DNA of 64,000 bases from Spirosoma foliorum (GTDB lineage Bacteria > Bacteroidota > Bacteroidia > Cytophagales > Spirosomataceae). The DNA lies in NCBI RefSeq assembly GCF_014117325.1, contig NZ_CP059732.1, positions 3,857,001 to 3,921,000 of the forward strand, in the 5' to 3' direction. A model generated the notes under the pieces. It had not been told where the DNA came from. It was given only the letters and a program-made list of their open reading frames with translations, and did not search any database. Every line of letters starts with the position of its first letter. Position 1 is the stretch's first letter. The translations under genes and the position numbers were made by a program. Positions 26,757-35,105 of this stretch are shown here, piece by piece.

Positions 26757-26838
26757 GCATTCATGGACGGGGTGTATTGGGCAGAAATACAGGCCGCACC
26801 GTCCGTAGTGGGGAAAACAAAACTAATAAAAAAGCCTG
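26757..26838 (-). repeat. Second copy of the tape-measure leader, orphaned at the island edge
   Basis: Compared with 14941-15025, this stretch keeps GCATTCAT(T)GGACGG (complement of CCGTCC-ATGAATGC, the tape-measure start), a diverged 22-25 bases, the 19-base leader element, and AAAACTAATAAAAAA-GCC(T/C)GGA of the terminator. Here no tape-measure gene follows; the frame MNAG... stops after a few codons. The two copies bound the cargo island. Confidence 0.75.
26792..26810 (-). promoter_or_regulatory. Repeated leader element, copy 3
   Basis: Minus strand CACTACGGACGGTGCGGCC, identical over 19 bases to copy 2. A TAGTTTTG box (26825-26818) matching the TAnnTTTG consensus lies 7 bases upstream, in the U tract of the terminator. 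Confidence 0.7.
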
Positions 26839-26854
26839 GAAAACTACCCAGGCT
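26828..26854 (-). terminator. Rho-independent terminator after lipoprotein gene
   Basis: Minus strand stem AGCCTGG / CCAGGCT (7 perfect pairs, 8-base loop) followed by U-rich TTTTTATTAG. The stop codon of the lipoprotein gene lies at the top of the stem. Confidence 0.8.
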
Positions 26855-27119
26855 ACTTTTTAACGCAACTGACAGAAGTCGATGAATTCACTGTTATTCC
26901 TCCAGTCACAACTGGAGTACCTATTCCTTGTTTTTCATATTCGCGTTTATACTCATCTTCGCCACACACATCTTCTTTAGTTGTAATAGTCTGCGAAGGT
27001 GCCTTGGTACTATAATACAAAGTTGTAATCGTACACGAATAGCATTGTTTTTTAGTAAGGCCTAGAGATTCGCAGCCTAAAAGGGAAAAGAGGACCAAGT
27101 AACAGGAAAGTTTTTTCAT
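26853..27119 (-). CDS. Small cysteine-containing lipoprotein
   Basis: 88 residues. The signal MKKLSCYLVLFSLLGC has a good lipobox (Cys16). The mature part contains four more Cys (CYSC, EDVC, SVSC) that could form disulphides. No family was recognised. It is the last gene of the head/tail unit before the cargo island and is followed at once by a terminator. Confidence 0.65.
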   Translation of the reverse strand: MKKLSCYLVLFSLLGCESLGLTKKQCYSCTITTLYYSTKAPSQTITTKEDVCGEDEYKREYEKQGIGTPVVTGGITVNSSTSVSCVKK

Positions 27120-27127
27120 GGTGTGAA

Positions 27128-27497
27128 TTATTCAATGAAATTCAAAGTGATAACATGGCCGTCTGATTTATCCAGGACTGCTTCGGCTTTACTCAGAGCT
27201 TTTGCACCAAACTTATTTTTACCACGAAAGGATGTTGTTACATAAATCTCCTGACCTTTTACGGAATGAGTCGTTTCAACGTGTTCGTAACTATCAGGGT
27301 CGTGCATCTTTTTTTTTGATAGCCTCCTCAACAATATAGCTAGATCCATCAGGCCCGAAAAGATCAGCGGTTGTCATTGGCCCGTCAATTTGTTTTTTAG
27401 TACCTAGTTGATAAACTATAACCAAGACAAAAGCAATCACAACTGCCCTTAGTATCCAGCGGAATCCTTCATTACTGTCTTTTGGAGTGAATCTCAT
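27128..27497 (-). CDS. Membrane-anchored small protein, frame broken at an A9 run
   Basis: The first frame (ATG at 27497) gives a TM helix (about 14-30) and ends KKKDARP shortly after an A9 run (27311-27303). The second frame continues as KKKMHDPDSYEHVETTH, then TTSFRGKNKFGAKA and DGHVITLNF. Together they resemble a small Bacteroidota domain with the DPDSYEHVET and TTFRGKNxFG motifs preceded by a membrane anchor. Eight A residues would restore one continuous 122-codon gene. It is either slippage-regulated, phase-variable, decayed, or an error in the homopolymer. Confidence 0.6.
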
Positions 27498-27531
27498 GGC
27501 GCGTTTTTGCGCCGAATATATTAAAAAAGAA

Positions 27532-28332
27532 TCAGCACCTATTTACTATTGAATAAGCGGACTCCCAAACCTCAAAACTACCCGTCGCCAGCATACTATT
27601 TCCCTCACCTTCGGAATAGCCCGTTTTGAGTGAATAGGGGAATCCATTGATCAATAATTCTTTGTGCAGCAGCAGTGTTCGCCAACCTTCCCTGCCGATC
27701 GGGTCGGTATTGGGAGTATGAAAAGCAACATATTGATGGGCGTGCGCTTCGACCATAACTTTTACGCCCGTTGTAATGCGCTCATACTCTTCAACGCTCG
27801 TGTCCGTCTTGGGTAGATCTGCGTAACACTTCAGCCGTAATACGTTCCGAAAATCATCCATTGATGCCAGATCATAGGCAATGGGGCCTATTGGCCGGGT
27901 GTTTCGGTATGAAAATAGGGTTGAAATGGCCTGATAACTCGATTTATTGAGCCATAATCGATTCGAGTAAATTGGGCCGCCAGCGATCAAGCTAATACGA
28001 AGTCGATAATAGCCATCGATGAGCGTTGAGTTACCAGGTAAGCCAAATGAAAGCGTAAAGTTTTTAGTCGTTGGTGAAGTTTCGATGTCGGTCAACGTGC
28101 CGACTGCAGCTAAAGCAACGGTATGGGTTTTGTCATAAACCAAATCAACTACGTTGCTATTGATCGAAATATCGTTGATCGCCAAGTAAGTCGAATATGT
28201 TTCGCCCGGTACTAGCAAGACGCTGGCGGCTGACGGGCCAAACACGTTACCGTCCGGCAAGTCGAACAAATCTGCTGGCTCTGGGCCGCTGTGATTGAAA
28301 ACAACAAATCCGTATCTATTCCACAAGTTCAT
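27532..28332 (-). CDS. Phage tail structural protein, unknown
   Basis: 266 residues, beta-rich, with no signal peptide (GETYSTYLAINDISINSN, DGYYRLRISLIAGG). It overlaps the upstream gene by 17 bases. Its position just before the tape measure (ignoring the island) suggests a tail component. No family was recognised. Confidence 0.5.
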   Translation of the reverse strand: MNLWNRYGFVVFNHSGPEPADLFDLPDGNVFGPSAASVLLVPGETYSTYLAINDISINSNVVDLVYDKTHTVALAAVGTLTDIETSPTTKNFTLSFGLPGNSTLIDGYYRLRISLIAGGPIYSNRLWLNKSSYQAISTLFSYRNTRPIGPIAYDLASMDDFRNVLRLKCYADLPKTDTSVEEYERITTGVKVMVEAHAHQYVAFHTPNTDPIGREGWRTLLLHKELLINGFPYSLKTGYSEGEGNSMLATGSFEVWESAYSIVNRC

Positions 28333-29098
28333 GATTCGTAGGAGTATTGCGTTTATACTTAGCTTCCAGTGCTTTTACATACTGCCAAAAGGCAATGGTC
28401 GACGTTTTATCGTCAACCGGTAGTCCTTCCATCTGCATGGCAATTTTATTGCTTACGTAGGACTCCCGGATTATCTCCAGCTGATTATTGGGGCCGGTTA
28501 GCTGGGCCGGTTTTATACTTTCCTGAATTTCCTGATTCAGCGCATCAATCTGATAGGCAAGGGCGGGATCATCGGGGTCTATCAGGCTATCGAGTTCAAT
28601 CAACAACGCTTTTTGCTGGAGTATAAAATTGGGCTCTTCCATATCAGGAAAGCGCTCGGGGTCGAACTGGGTCAGCTCACTATAAAGTTTTTTTTTTACG
28701 GGCCCCCATGTCTGCAGCAGCAGTTCGTCGGTCAAACCTTTGGCCGATAAGACTCTGGCCAGCTCCTCGATGCCTTCCGGAGAATAATCTTCCCAGGGCT
28801 TGTCGTCGATTTTTTCAACTAAACAGCAAAATGCCAACGATCGGGCCGAGTACTGTTTGCCCAGCAGGTTGGCGAATAAAAAACGGGTATTATTAATGGC
28901 CGTCAGCTGGGCATTGGGATCGTCACACCCCACCAGGCCGGCCATTACTTCAAAATGACGATCGATGTCGTCCTGAGTTGATCCCACAGAACTCTCGATC
29001 AGAGAATAGTAATCACACTCCACCCTGCGTGACTCGGGAAGAGTGCGCGGGGAGTCGTGAACAGTGATAGTGGCCGATGGCAGAGTTAGTATTTGCAT
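28316..29098 (-). CDS. Probable tail assembly protein
   Basis: 260 residues, acidic, mostly alpha-helical (DPNAQLTAINNTRFLFANLL; EGIEELARVLSAKGLTDELL). Its place two genes before the tape measure is where tail assembly chaperones are normally found. An A10 run occurs inside the gene (28697-28688) but neither alternative frame stays open long, so no programmed frameshift product is evident. Confidence 0.45.
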   Translation of the reverse strand: MQILTLPSATITVHDSPRTLPESRRVECDYYSLIESSVGSTQDDIDRHFEVMAGLVGCDDPNAQLTAINNTRFLFANLLGKQYSARSLAFCCLVEKIDDKPWEDYSPEGIEELARVLSAKGLTDELLLQTWGPVKKKLYSELTQFDPERFPDMEEPNFILQQKALLIELDSLIDPDDPALAYQIDALNQEIQESIKPAQLTGPNNQLEIIRESYVSNKIAMQMEGLPVDDKTSTIAFWQYVKALEAKYKRNTPTNHELVE

Positions 29099-29367
29099 TA
29101 GATTTTATTAGATAAAATGCTAGACAGACAGACCTGAATGGGAATAGCGGCAAAAGGAACAAATACATAAACACTATACGGTATTAGGTTCAGAATGGCA
29201 AAAACAACACAGCCAATCCAGAAACCCCGGCAAAGCAAGCACGGCTCAGCGGGCCAATATTTACACCAAAATCCGTGTGTATTAAAGTAATCGTCGATCT
29301 TCCATTTTTCGCATAGGATTACTCCAGCTGCGCCGACGAGGGCGGTCAAAATAAGGTTTAGTAGCAT
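29098..29367 (-). CDS. Cysteine-rich small membrane protein
   Basis: From the ATG at 29367 (89 residues) a first hydrophobic helix (about 1-18), a Cys/Trp-rich loop (WCKYWPAEPCLLC) and a second long hydrophobic stretch (about 49-80) are seen. It overlaps the upstream gene by 10 bases and the next ATG by one. An unusual membrane protein inside a head/tail operon; no family was recognised. Confidence 0.55.
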   Translation of the reverse strand: MLLNLILTALVGAAGVILCEKWKIDDYFNTHGFWCKYWPAEPCLLCRGFWIGCVVFAILNLIPYSVYVFVPFAAIPIQVCLSSILSNKI

Positions 29368-29903
29368 AGGTCGGCGAAATAAACAATGCATTCCAGGCGA
29401 AATGCGGTATACGGATAGGTGTTGTAACGCTCCTCGAGTCCAGACACGTCAAAACCGGGATAAATAGACTGGGCACCGGTAACGGTCTGATCAACTGATC
29501 GACCAAGCTCCATAACACAGTCCAACTCCCGAAGCAGGCCTCTTACGTCCCTTTTTAACTCCTCTTTCGATAATTTGATGGCCTGCAGATTAGCCCATAC
29601 AATAATTGACAGCGTTCGTTTGACATATATTTCATTAAAACACTCCTCATCATCATGGAAATACAGACACGAAAACGAATCGACCGTATCGTTGGGATAC
29701 GCCGGGTAGTATTCGGCACTGTCAGCCGAACGCTGAATCCAAGGCTCCAGCTTACCAGCTACCAACTGGGGCTTCAGGCGACCCAATGCGTTTTTTTGCA
29801 ACCATTCCAACCCCATCAACTCAGACTGAATGATCGTCACGATCCCATTTAGGCCAGCTTCATTTTCTTCTATTTCGGTTGGAATGTTTAAGGCTTCGCT
29901 CAT
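29358..29903 (-). CDS. Head-tail connector / tail completion-type protein
   Basis: 181 residues, acidic, alpha/beta mix, with YNTYPYTAFRLECIVYFADLC at the C-terminus. It overlaps the upstream gene by 4 bases (ATGA). The position between the gp10-like protein and the tail genes fits a tail-terminator protein. Sequence alone does not identify the family. Confidence 0.5.
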   Translation of the reverse strand: MSEALNIPTEIEENEAGLNGIVTIIQSELMGLEWLQKNALGRLKPQLVAGKLEPWIQRSADSAEYYPAYPNDTVDSFSCLYFHDDEECFNEIYVKRTLSIIVWANLQAIKLSKEELKRDVRGLLRELDCVMELGRSVDQTVTGAQSIYPGFDVSGLEERYNTYPYTAFRLECIVYFADLCY

Positions 29904-30349
29904 AATCCAATGGCTGCTTTTAGTTTGGCAATAAACTGAGGTTTGATAAAGATGATGAGCTTGGTTTTCGATTCTTCTGTCAGTCCGAATAGATCGCCGT
30001 ACTTGGCAACTAGTTCCGGCACTTTGGGATCATCGGCCTCCAGCTCAAAGCGATCGGCAAACACTTCGGTAAAAATCGATTCGTAGGTGGCACCCGTATC
30101 GTGAATAGTCACCCGATCGTAGCGCTGCCCCTTCTCTTTTTTTATAAACTCCGTTGTTTCGGTATACTCGGGCGTGATATCGGAGCCATCGGGCCGTTTG
30201 CCGTCAAAGAGTTGCGCCCGGTTCAGGTTTTCGATAAAGGCCGCGTTCGCTTCGATGACTTCGCCCATGATCCGGTGCAATAACTCCGGTGTAATTTTGA
30301 GCAGTGGCGTAATAAAGCAGGTACGCAGGTCTATTTTCCGTCTGGCCAT
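29900..30349 (-). CDS. Tail completion-like protein (gp10-type position)
   Basis: 149 residues. The middle part (AQLFDGKRPDGSDITPEYTE ... KGQRYDRVTIHDTGATYESI) is a pattern seen repeatedly in Bacteroidota prophages just after head genes, where a tail-completion or neck protein is expected. Soluble, basic N-terminus. The specific function is inferred from position. Confidence 0.5.
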   Translation of the reverse strand: MARRKIDLRTCFITPLLKITPELLHRIMGEVIEANAAFIENLNRAQLFDGKRPDGSDITPEYTETTEFIKKEKGQRYDRVTIHDTGATYESIFTEVFADRFELEADDPKVPELVAKYGDLFGLTEESKTKLIIFIKPQFIAKLKAAIGL

Positions 30350-30351
30350 CG

Positions 30352-31635
30352 TTATTCATCGTCAAACATCGATGCAAATCGAATCCCTTTTCTGGGGGCT
30401 TCGCTGGGCATACAGGTAGGCGATTGCTTAGCCATAACCGCTTTCAGATCGGTAATCAACTTGTTTTTGGCTGTACTCAAGCCAAAATCCGTTTTACTAT
30501 TGGATTGCCCATAGAGCGCCACGTACGCCTGGCTTTTGAACTGCGCGGCTGTCCCATTGATCCGATCGGATGTACTTATTTCCTCCAGTACATCACAGGC
30601 AATTACATGCAACAGTGCATTGGTGAGCATATCCCGGTTGATAAGCAGGGTTTGCGTCACGTCGCACCGGGCTTCAATCGTCAGGTTGATTCCCCAGGTC
30701 TGAAGCGAAACTTCGGATTCGTCGACCCATGACTGAACGCCCGAAGTCAGATTGCCCATGACATATATGGGCTGAATATGCACGAACGGCACCCGGTTTT
30801 GCGCGTACACAAAATCGACGCCTAAGCAGGAGGAACAGGTTCCGACCGAAAAACCACGCTGGGCCCCAACGGCCGACACACCCATCGGCAAATCTGTTTC
30901 AAAGTAACCGATCGTATAGTAGCCTCCTCTGCGCCAGTACAGGTATTGATTAACATCGACCCACAGGCTGCGCCCCGTAACCGTGCCCGATAAATAGAAG
31001 ACGCCGATTGGCTCAGCCTGTTCCGAGTGAAACAGGTAAATGGGCATATTGGTCAGGGTTCCGCCACCGGTCAGCTGGAGGCCTAACCGGCCGATAAGAA
31101 AGGCCGTATTTCTGCCCTTGATCCGCAACCGATGCCCGACAAAACGCCCGGCTTTGTTAATAGCACCCTGCAAATTGGCTTCTTTGTTGTAGAGCGGCTG
31201 CAGCTGCAACAGAGCGGGTGCTGGTGGATTCTGGGCAAGCGCACGAGCCAGTTTATTAATGGCTCCCCGTTCGATCCGGCTGTACCAGGCCGATAGTAGG
31301 CTGGTTTCCTGCCAATAATCGGCATCTGTCACGTCATGGCCGGAATTATTGGAAGCCAGGCTTTCGTACAATTTTCCTGCTCCTCCCTCCTGAGTTACCC
31401 AAACCAGATCATACAGATTATACGGTTTTTCCTGGCTGTAGGCAGCAAAATCGTACTTAGCCAGGTTTGGGCCAAGTGCGGACAGTATTTCAGGGCGAAG
31501 CAGCTTGTGCGCATCGGACAGATAGACTTCCGGATTGGCGTGAACAGCCGCCGGCAGATCTGGATTGGAGAGAAACCCAGCGTACAGACCAACCACACCG
31601 GCCAACGATTTAGATAATTCTTTGGTATCGAGCAT
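30352..31635 (-). CDS. Phage structural protein, unknown
   Basis: 427 residues, mixed alpha/beta, with a Cys pair (VGTCSSCLGV) and a Gly/Tyr-rich middle (YLYWRRGGYYTIGYF). It follows the capsid and small head genes and precedes the tail-completion genes, so it is likely a neck or head-tail joining component. No family was recognised. Confidence 0.5.
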   Translation of the reverse strand: MLDTKELSKSLAGVVGLYAGFLSNPDLPAAVHANPEVYLSDAHKLLRPEILSALGPNLAKYDFAAYSQEKPYNLYDLVWVTQEGGAGKLYESLASNNSGHDVTDADYWQETSLLSAWYSRIERGAINKLARALAQNPPAPALLQLQPLYNKEANLQGAINKAGRFVGHRLRIKGRNTAFLIGRLGLQLTGGGTLTNMPIYLFHSEQAEPIGVFYLSGTVTGRSLWVDVNQYLYWRRGGYYTIGYFETDLPMGVSAVGAQRGFSVGTCSSCLGVDFVYAQNRVPFVHIQPIYVMGNLTSGVQSWVDESEVSLQTWGINLTIEARCDVTQTLLINRDMLTNALLHVIACDVLEEISTSDRINGTAAQFKSQAYVALYGQSNSKTDFGLSTAKNKLITDLKAVMAKQSPTCMPSEAPRKGIRFASMFDDE

Positions 31636-31640
31636 AATGG

Positions 31641-31874
31641 CTAAGCAATTGGGATTAGTGAGTCATTCAGCGGATCGTAACGATACTGGAGCCGAATCAG
31701 CCGTTTATTGATTGGAACATCAAACTCAATAACCGCCAGTTCGCCAAACTCAAAAAAGCGTTCCCGTCCGTATTTGAGGCCCTGTTGTTTAGCGCCAAAC
31801 AGAATTTGCTTTGCGCCTTTGATCTGATCAGCAGACTCCTTGTCGGTAGTCTTAGTTTTTTCTAGTACACCCAT
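31641..31874 (-). CDS. Small phage protein between head and neck genes
   Basis: The open frame reaches 31931, but that part lies in a terminator hairpin. The ATG at 31874 (MGVLEKTKTTDKES) is preferred, giving 77 residues. Basic N-terminal half, beta-like C-terminal half (VIEFDVPINKRLIRLQYRYD). No family was recognised. Confidence 0.5.
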   Translation of the reverse strand: MGVLEKTKTTDKESADQIKGAKQILFGAKQQGLKYGRERFFEFGELAVIEFDVPINKRLIRLQYRYDPLNDSLIPIA

Positions 31875-31887
31875 CGTTTTTTCTGAT

Positions 31888-31920
31888 AAAAAAACCCCCT
31901 CCAACAATAGAGAGGGTTTT
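31888..31920 (-). terminator. Terminator after the capsid unit
   Basis: Minus strand AAAACCCTCT pairs with AGGGGGTTTT (10 pairs, one G-U) around a 10-base loop and runs into seven U residues. It lies between the 112-residue gene and the 77-residue gene, so it may trim expression downstream of capsid. Confidence 0.7.
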
Positions 31921-31951
31921 AAACAAACCAACCTAAACAGTAAACCCAGAC

Positions 31952-32290
31952 CTACTTAAACGGCGTTGACTTGAGCGACAGGACCTTCAGGGAGTCGCTA
32001 TTAGCGATCCCCACAATTCGAATACTGGCCACGGTGCCTTTCCAGAGCACGGCCTGGCCATGCGGATCGATAAAGGCAGCTGTTGCGCCAACCCCAGTAC
32101 CACGGGTGAGCACCCGAACGGTGCCTTTTTCAATGGTGGCCACGTATTTGGTCGTCGAATCCTGTAATTCGATAGCGTTTGTCGAATAGACAATTCGATT
32201 CGTCGTTGGGTATGTAACATAAGGCACCGTGTCGGCCGCCACGAATGCAACGACAACAATGGCAGCTATGATTCCAAGTAAGAACTTCAT
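31952..32290 (-). CDS. Small protein with N-terminal signal/anchor, head region
   Basis: 112 residues. A strong hydrophobic N-terminus (about 3-19) ends AADTVPY, a possible signal peptidase I site, followed by a beta-rich domain (TKYVATIEKGTVRVLTRG). It lies directly after capsid, which is unusual for a secreted protein. Function unknown. Confidence 0.5.
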   Translation of the reverse strand: MKFLLGIIAAIVVVAFVAADTVPYVTYPTTNRIVYSTNAIELQDSTTKYVATIEKGTVRVLTRGTGVGATAAFIDPHGQAVLWKGTVASIRIVGIANSDSLKVLSLKSTPFK

Positions 32291-32368
32291 AAAGTTTGAA
32301 ATAAATAAGAAGTGAATATTAACCTAAAAAGCAGGTAGGGAAGGCCTTTCGACCCTCCCTAAAATTGA

Positions 32369-33433
32369 CTAAATAGGCGATTGAACCATTTCAAAGCGCT
32401 TGATCGGCGTCGTATTATCAGACGTAAAGTCGGTGGCGAAGCAGAAATCGGCCGATAATTTGGTCGAATACGCAATCTTTTCGTCGACGCAGTCAACCCG
32501 CTGTAATACACCCCATTCCCAACCTTCAAACAGGTCATCGGACATCCGGCCCCATAGGTTGATATCGGACATATTGCCTGCTTTTTCCCATTGTGCGATA
32601 TCGGCCGCTGAGCCAATTTCCGGCGCATTCCGGTACGCTTTGTCGATGATGTTAACCACGCCAATCGAACCCATTGGACCGACGTAGTGAACAGTGCGGT
32701 TGGTACCACGGGCAATCCGGTTCGAGGTCTCGAACTCCTGAATTCCGGCTTCGCCCATCAGAGAACGGGTATCGAGTGCCGAACCACCACCGGGATACTG
32801 CAGGCGCAGTTTATCGGCTTTAGCGATCGTCGATGCGATATCGAAGTAAGGTCCGCTGACATCCATTTCGTCCATGATCGTCGTCATGTTGATATAGAAA
32901 TCTTCGGGCTTGCTTGCTGGTAACTGATAAGAGCCACCGGCCGAACGCGTATACAGTGGATGATTGGCATCCCACGAGTTGATCACGGTGTCCTTGTTGG
33001 TATCCAACGTAGCGGCCGCAACCGTATCCAATTGGCGCAGGATTTCTTTCCGGGCCATGATGTACTGATGGCGCAGAGCCTGCTGAGGGGTCGTATAATT
33101 ATCCTCGAAATCATCGGGCACTACGCCCATATCCACCGCCATGTGAATGCGGGTCAGACTTTTGAGCGTTGGCGAAATGCTCGGTGGGGAAATCGTACAG
33201 CTGCGCACGGTTAGCACTGTAGCCGAGTACTTGTTGAGCAGCGGAATTTTAATCGTGCGGGTAAATGGCTGTTTACGAATTTTGGCCAGCGCATCGGCAC
33301 CAAATAATTTGGTCGTATTATTCACAAACGCGTTCAGGGCTCCGTAATGCGACATGCGCTTTTCGTAGGCCCCGAATTCGCCGGTGTCCACGCCCAGGAT
33401 CATTTCGGGCAGGGTTAATGCAGTAAGTGACAT
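32369..33433 (-). CDS. Major capsid protein
   Basis: 354 residues. It follows a scaffold-like gene and has the length and helix/strand pattern of an HK97-fold capsid. Visible parts include TRTIKIPLLNKYSATVLTVRSC, a long helix with RHQYIMARKEILRQLDTVAAATL (E-loop/spine area), and a C-terminal KLSADFCFATDFTSDN segment. It is the first gene after leader element copy 4, consistent with strong late expression. The family was not matched directly; the call rests on context and size. Confidence 0.7.
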   Translation of the reverse strand: MSLTALTLPEMILGVDTGEFGAYEKRMSHYGALNAFVNNTTKLFGADALAKIRKQPFTRTIKIPLLNKYSATVLTVRSCTISPPSISPTLKSLTRIHMAVDMGVVPDDFEDNYTTPQQALRHQYIMARKEILRQLDTVAAATLDTNKDTVINSWDANHPLYTRSAGGSYQLPASKPEDFYINMTTIMDEMDVSGPYFDIASTIAKADKLRLQYPGGGSALDTRSLMGEAGIQEFETSNRIARGTNRTVHYVGPMGSIGVVNIIDKAYRNAPEIGSAADIAQWEKAGNMSDINLWGRMSDDLFEGWEWGVLQRVDCVDEKIAYSTKLSADFCFATDFTSDNTTPIKRFEMVQSPI

Positions 33434-33472
33434 ACTGTATTCGGGTTTTGAGGGTAACTAAACCTCGTTGAA

Positions 33473-33489
33473 CCGCACCGTCCGTAGTG
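33473..33489 (-). promoter_or_regulatory. Repeated leader element, copy 4 (capsid leader)
   Basis: Minus strand CACTACGGACGGTGCGG, 39 bases upstream of the capsid ATG. No TAnnTTTG box is visible here; instead a GC-rich hairpin (33494-33525) lies immediately upstream. This separates the element from promoter function as such. Confidence 0.7.
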
Positions 33490-33493
33490 TCGG

Positions 33494-33525
33494 GGTCAGC
33501 CGGAACCGTTCCGGGAGGCCTGACC
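33494..33525 (-). other. Intercistronic hairpin between scaffold and capsid genes
   Basis: GGTCAG / CTGACC outer pairs with an inner CGGAA / TTCCG stem. There is no U tract in the direction of transcription, so it is more likely an mRNA processing or stabilising hairpin than a terminator. Confidence 0.55.
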
Positions 33526-33542
33526 GTTTTAAATCAACAGAC

Positions 33543-34463
33543 CTATACCAGGCCTGCCTTTTGTTTTTCGTCGTTGACGAAGGTTTTCCAGGCGGGTGAG
33601 TTGGTCTTGTGTCCCGCTTCACTGGCAGCCGTGAAAATGTCTGCCAATGATTTGGCACCACCACCGCCAGCACCACCACCGCCACCGGTGCCACCACCTT
33701 TCTGCTGATGGTTCTGAGGAGCAAGGAAAATGGAGTGATTTTTCTGAATGATCTCGAGCGGAGTCATTGGCTCGCCAGTGGTCGCATTCATCAGAGGGGT
33801 GTCCGTACCCTTCTTTTTGAAAAACAACACACCATCCTTGTCTTCAGCAGCTTCATAAACGGTGTTGAACGTGGCCGTGATCGTTTCAATATCTGCTTTC
33901 TTAGCTGAGGCTTTTTCAGCGTCTGTTTTCAGATTTGGATTCACGGGCACCGGTGCCGCTTTGAGCGAAGAATCAACAACACGCTTTACCTGTTTGGCAA
34001 AATCGCCCTCCTTCTCCTTCTTGACGGTATCCTTGTAATCATCCAGGTCTTTTTTTGCCTGGCGAATCAATTCTTCAGCCGTCGATGAACCGCCCTCCCC
34101 TTTGAGCATCTTTTCCAGTTTCTCTAACTGAGCCGCCGTAAATGGCAATTTGCCCTCATTCGAGAGCTTTTCCACGTAAGAAGCTGTTGACATACCGTCG
34201 GGCTTTTTGTAGCCTACGGCCTCCAGCATTTTGTCCATCGCACCGTAAAACCGGGGGGCTTCGCTGTCTGCAAACTCTTTCTTTTTCTTCTCGAGTTCGT
34301 TGGCAAATTCCGTATCATATTCCGTTTTGGGCTTGACGATATGACCTTTTCCGGTCAAATAAGCGGTGGCGCGGGCTTCGATTTTCGGAAACAGAGCTGC
34401 TTCGATTTCGGGGGTAATCTGCTCATCGGTGAGCGCATTGATTTCGTCGACTGTGATTGGCAT
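33543..34463 (-). CDS. Capsid scaffold-like protein
   Basis: 306 residues, highly charged and helical (KKKKEFADSE, KLEKMLKGEG, DDYKDTVKKEKEGDFAKQV), with a Gly-rich linker of over ten Gly (about 260-272) before a short C-terminal helix-turn-helix-like tail. Composition, position directly upstream of capsid and C-terminal module fit a phage scaffold, which guides capsid assembly and is removed later. It has its own short copy of the leader element. Confidence 0.7.
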   Translation of the reverse strand: MPITVDEINALTDEQITPEIEAALFPKIEARATAYLTGKGHIVKPKTEYDTEFANELEKKKKEFADSEAPRFYGAMDKMLEAVGYKKPDGMSTASYVEKLSNEGKLPFTAAQLEKLEKMLKGEGGSSTAEELIRQAKKDLDDYKDTVKKEKEGDFAKQVKRVVDSSLKAAPVPVNPNLKTDAEKASAKKADIETITATFNTVYEAAEDKDGVLFFKKKGTDTPLMNATTGEPMTPLEIIQKNHSIFLAPQNHQQKGGGTGGGGGAGGGGAKSLADIFTAASEAGHKTNSPAWKTFVNDEKQKAGLV

Positions 34464-34470
34464 TGGTTGT

Positions 34471-34482
34471 GTCCGTCCGTAG
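34471..34482 (-). promoter_or_regulatory. Repeated leader element, copy 5 (partial)
   Basis: Minus strand CTACGGACGGAC, matching the core CTACGGACGG of the other copies, 7 bases upstream of the scaffold ATG. The flanking bases differ, so this is a degenerate or truncated copy. Confidence 0.5.
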
Positions 34483-34523
34483 ACTAGTTAAAATTGACTG
34501 ATGATTACTCGTTAAAAAGTTGA

Positions 34524-35105
34524 CTATTTGCCAACAGGCTTATTGATGACCGTAAACCGAAGCCCCATTAAATCGTAGGTGGAAATCCCTGTTTCTTTAT
34601 CGGGTTTAGTATTGGCCGCAAAATCCTGAGGATCGATAAATTGAACTCGACGCTCATCTTCATCCTCTAATTCTTTACCCGAAGGCTTACTGAAGTAGGT
34701 TTGAATAACGATGGTCACTTTATCAGCTGGAAACTCAGTGCTACCAGGCAGCAACTTTGACAAATCAAACTCTTCGTCATCGTCCTGATTGCCGAAGGGG
34801 AAGTTGCTGTTGGCAGGCGGGGCAACAGCTTGAGTTGCCAGAGCACTCACCTCCAAAGCCTTGGTTTTGGCCAGTTCAGCCGCTTCCTCGTCACGTTTAG
34901 CCAGGGCTCTCGCTACATGCTCCTCCACAATAGAGGTCACCTGGCTAAGGGGCACCATTGGCTCAGAAGGCGGTTCACTTGCCGGCTCCTGCTGGTTTTC
35001 GGTTGGCGGGGTTTGGCTGTCCTGACTTGCCTGACCTTGGGTTTGGGTTTCCCCCACTGGCGGGATCGCTGGTGGGGGGCTTTGCTGGTTCGATTTCGTC
35101 GACAT
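34524..35105 (-). CDS. Head protein with disordered N-terminus, overlapping portal
   Basis: 193 residues. The first 50 are Pro/Gln/Glu/Ser-rich and disordered; then a helix (VPLSQVTSIVEEHVARALAK) and an acidic beta region (KVTIVIQTYFSKPSG). Its first 131 bases overlap the portal gene in another frame. The position between portal and scaffold suggests a head-maturation or decoration role, unproven. Confidence 0.55.
   Translation of the reverse strand: MSTKSNQQSPPPAIPPVGETQTQGQASQDSQTPPTENQQEPASEPPSEPMVPLSQVTSIVEEHVARALAKRDEEAAELAKTKALEVSALATQAVAPPANSNFPFGNQDDDEEFDLSKLLPGSTEFPADKVTIVIQTYFSKPSGKELEDEDERRVQFIDPQDFAANTKPDKETGISTYDLMGLRFTVINKPVGK

Noticed and set aside
28688..28697. A10 run in the tail assembly gene as a programmed frameshift like lambda G/GT
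   Set aside because: Both alternative frames end within a few codons, so no extended product would be made.
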